The translations under genes were made by a program, and so were the position numbers. Source: UBA1351 sp963677625 (GTDB lineage: Bacteria; Bacillota; Clostridia; Lachnospirales; Vallitaleaceae). From it: DNA of 64,000 bases. This document shows positions 62,272 to 64,000 of this stretch, piece by piece. Position 1 is the stretch's first letter. Each line of letters begins with the position of its first letter. The notes below the pieces were generated by a model. That model did no database searches, was not told where the DNA came from, and saw nothing but the letters and a program-made list of their open reading frames with translations. The DNA is taken from NCBI GenBank assembly GCA_963677625.2, contig CAXXSW010000010.1:248001-312000 (forward strand), given 5' to 3'.

Positions 62272-63749
62272 ATGAAATCAAAAATCAGACTAATACCTGG
62301 GATACCAGATGATGACAATCGAGATTATTTACCTGAAAAACTTATGGAAGTGAAATGATAGTAAATGAAAATGGTAATAACTCCCAAGTTTTTCCAAAGG
62401 AATTAATAGAATATAGAGAATGCTTTCTTGACGGAATAGAAGATACATGGTACGAATATGTACCAAAATCTTATGATTCTAATAAAAAAACTCCCCTTGT
62501 TATATCTATGCACGGAGGATTAATGACAGGGTGGGGACAGGCAATATATACTTCATGGACCTTATTGGCTGATAGAGAGGGGTTTATCCTTGTTTTCCCT
62601 AATGCAGGCAAAGACAGGATTTGGATGTTGGAATGTGATTGGGAAAAAGTGAAAGAGACTTCGGTTAATATGCCGCCTGATGTGCCCCTACTTCATGAAC
62701 CGGAAGAAAAAGTAGAAGATTACCATGATATAAGAATGACAGTAAAATTAATTGAACATATGAAAAGAAAATATAATATAGATTCAGGTAGAATCTATAT
62801 GCAAGGCATGTCCATGGGTGACGCTATGACAAGCCAGTTTGCAAGGTATATGGGACATATTCTTGCAGGAGCAGCAGGATCAGGCTGCCCTACAAATACA
62901 AAATTACTTTTCGATGACAAGGAAGAAGTAATTAACTGTGGAGGTCCTTTAGATATTTGGCAATCAAGACTTGAACTGGACCAGGTTCCTCCTCATTATA
63001 GGGAAGGCGATAGAATTACCATTCTTAGAAATTGTGAATATTGGAACAAGGTAAACAAGTCTACTTCACTTCCTAAAATCAGCATAAGAGGAGACTATAA
63101 CTTCGCTTTTTTTGATGGTGAAAAAGGAAATACTGTACTCATGGATGTGAAGAATAGAGATCATGGTCAGACCTTTGATGATGCCCAGTATATATGGGAT
63201 TATCTTTTTTCTGGTTGCTACAAAGATGACTTGGGTGTCTTAAGACATACTACTCCTGAGAGAGAGAGAAAGGGTGATGATTTTAGTATTGCCATAGTCG
63301 AAGGATCTAATAAGGTCTGGTTTAATAACCGTATTATTGAAATACAAGCACCTGTATTTAAATGGCAGAAGTTGAAATATCATGGATTACATGGGGACGC
63401 TATTATTAGAGGGGAATATCTTTATGTACCAGTTAGCTTTTTAGCAGAGGCGTTTTCTGCTGATATTGACTATACAGAGGATGGATTAGTGGCAGATTTA
63501 TTTTTGAAAGACGGAACAGAGATACAATTTGCTAGGGGAAATATTGCTTGTCTTGTTAATAACAGGATAGAATCAATGGCTTGTGAAGCGGTAGAAAGAA
63601 ATCAGGTATTATACCTTTCGCTGGAATGGTTTGTAAAAAGATTTTATCAGTTGCATACCTCTTCTTGTGAAAATGTTCTCTATATTACAGATCATCATGC
63701 CTCAATATCTAGACACATGGCATATCTTTTACAGGATATTTTGGGGTGA
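62272..63749 (+). pseudogene. Alpha/beta-hydrolase with CAO-like tail, paralogue 5, frameshifted near the start
   Basis: AGGAG and ATG 62272 begin KSKIRLIPGIPDDDNRDYLP, then the frame stops at TGA 62356 after EKLMEVK. Paralogues have ExSxIVNENGNNSQ here; adding one A in GAAGT (62347-62351) restores ESEMIVNENGNNSQ and the whole remaining protein, including GMSMGD, NRDHGQ and the tail. Long ORF evidence covers 62355-63749, but that start has no ribosome site. About 492 residues if repaired. Confidence 0.85.
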
Positions 63750-63810
63750 GTTTGTGATTTGAGTGGATTTGAGATAGTATGAATAGAATAAAAGATACAA
63801 GGAGGAAACG

Positions 63811-64000
63811 ATGAGTTTACAGATAAACGATAGATTGGTTTGGCCAGGTGGTAAGAGAAAAGCATTTACATTAAGTTATGATGATGGAATAGAACAGGAT
63901 ATCAGGTTAATTAACTTATTGAATCAGCATCAAGTAAAAGCAACCTTCAATCTAAATGCAGGCTTACTAGGTGAGAAAGGAAGGGTTGCTGCTGGTAAAA
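63811..64000 (+). CDS. Polysaccharide-deacetylase-like protein, N-terminal part (3' end outside window)
   Basis: ATG 63811 follows AAGGAGGAAACG. The visible 63 residues include FTLSYDDGIEQDIRLINLL and KATFNLNAGLL, the first catalytic motif (DDG) of NodB-type carbohydrate deacetylases. No signal peptide, again cytoplasmic. It continues the run of ester- or amide-removing enzymes and shows that the island extends beyond the window. Confidence 0.85.
   Translation, partial: MSLQINDRLVWPGGKRKAFTLSYDDGIEQDIRLINLLNQHQVKATFNLNAGLLGEKGRVAAGK

Noticed and set aside
1..64000. CRISPR arrays, tRNA, rRNA, prophage or replication origin
   Set aside because: No regularly spaced repeats, cloverleaf-type sequences, phage structural genes or DnaA-box clusters were noticed in a manual reading.

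Overview
The window is AT-rich, densely packed Gram-positive DNA with strong AGGAGG-type ribosome binding sites, TTGACA-17-TATAAT promoters and U-tailed terminators. A yybP-ykoY manganese riboswitch, YesM/YesN-type two-component genes, LplB/LplC-type sugar permeases, DUF3793 and EFR1-type proteins, and an ISLre2 element all point to an anaerobic member of the Clostridia, probably Lachnospirales-like. No rRNA, tRNA or CRISPR array was seen.

Region 1 (1-12.4 kb) concerns metals and envelope. It holds an ABC exporter-fold pair (the first gene cut by the window edge), a Fur-box-controlled flavodoxin/DUF3793 operon, a cytidylyltransferase-PLP enzyme fusion followed by a PssA-like CDP-alcohol phosphatidyltransferase, and a Mn-riboswitch-controlled GDT1/UPF0016 protein fused to a metallo-beta-lactamase domain. 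A Crp/Fnr regulator, a TetR regulator and a MATE exporter behind a textbook promoter plus Fur box follow.

Region 2 (12.4-24.6 kb) is patchy. It has a methyltransferase with a leader peptide and attenuator hairpin (its 3' end looks frameshifted), an ISLre2 insertion with a target duplication, a TraB/GumN protein, gene remnants (CoA-transferase subunit B, IclR), an M20 amidohydrolase and an orphan T-box-like leader. A coherent operon follows: YheO-like regulator, then APC permease, RidA and PatB-type C-S lyase. A small dispersed repeat recurs just after terminators.

Region 3 (24.6-31.8 kb) is a sugar-import locus: membrane-bound AraC-type regulator, two permeases, lipoprotein binding protein and a cytoplasmic esterase. 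Region 4 (31.8-36.9 kb) holds an EFR1 flavodoxin-ferredoxin, a RelQ-type alarmone synthetase with a tiny exported peptide, an MFS exporter and a diguanylate cyclase.

Region 5 (36.9-64 kb, running off the end) is the most unusual part. A YesM/YesN pair, a LacI repressor, a chemoreceptor, an ABC importer without its own ATPase, a sucrose-phosphorylase-type GH13 enzyme and an MFS carrier are interleaved with about a dozen esterase-like proteins, none with a signal peptide. Five of these are paralogues combining an alpha/beta hydrolase with a copper-amine-oxidase-N-like C-terminal domain; two of the five carry single-base frameshifts. Two other family members have lost the catalytic serine. I infer a pathway that imports an esterified carbohydrate, possibly acylated sucrose, and de-esterifies it in the cytoplasm before phosphorolysis.
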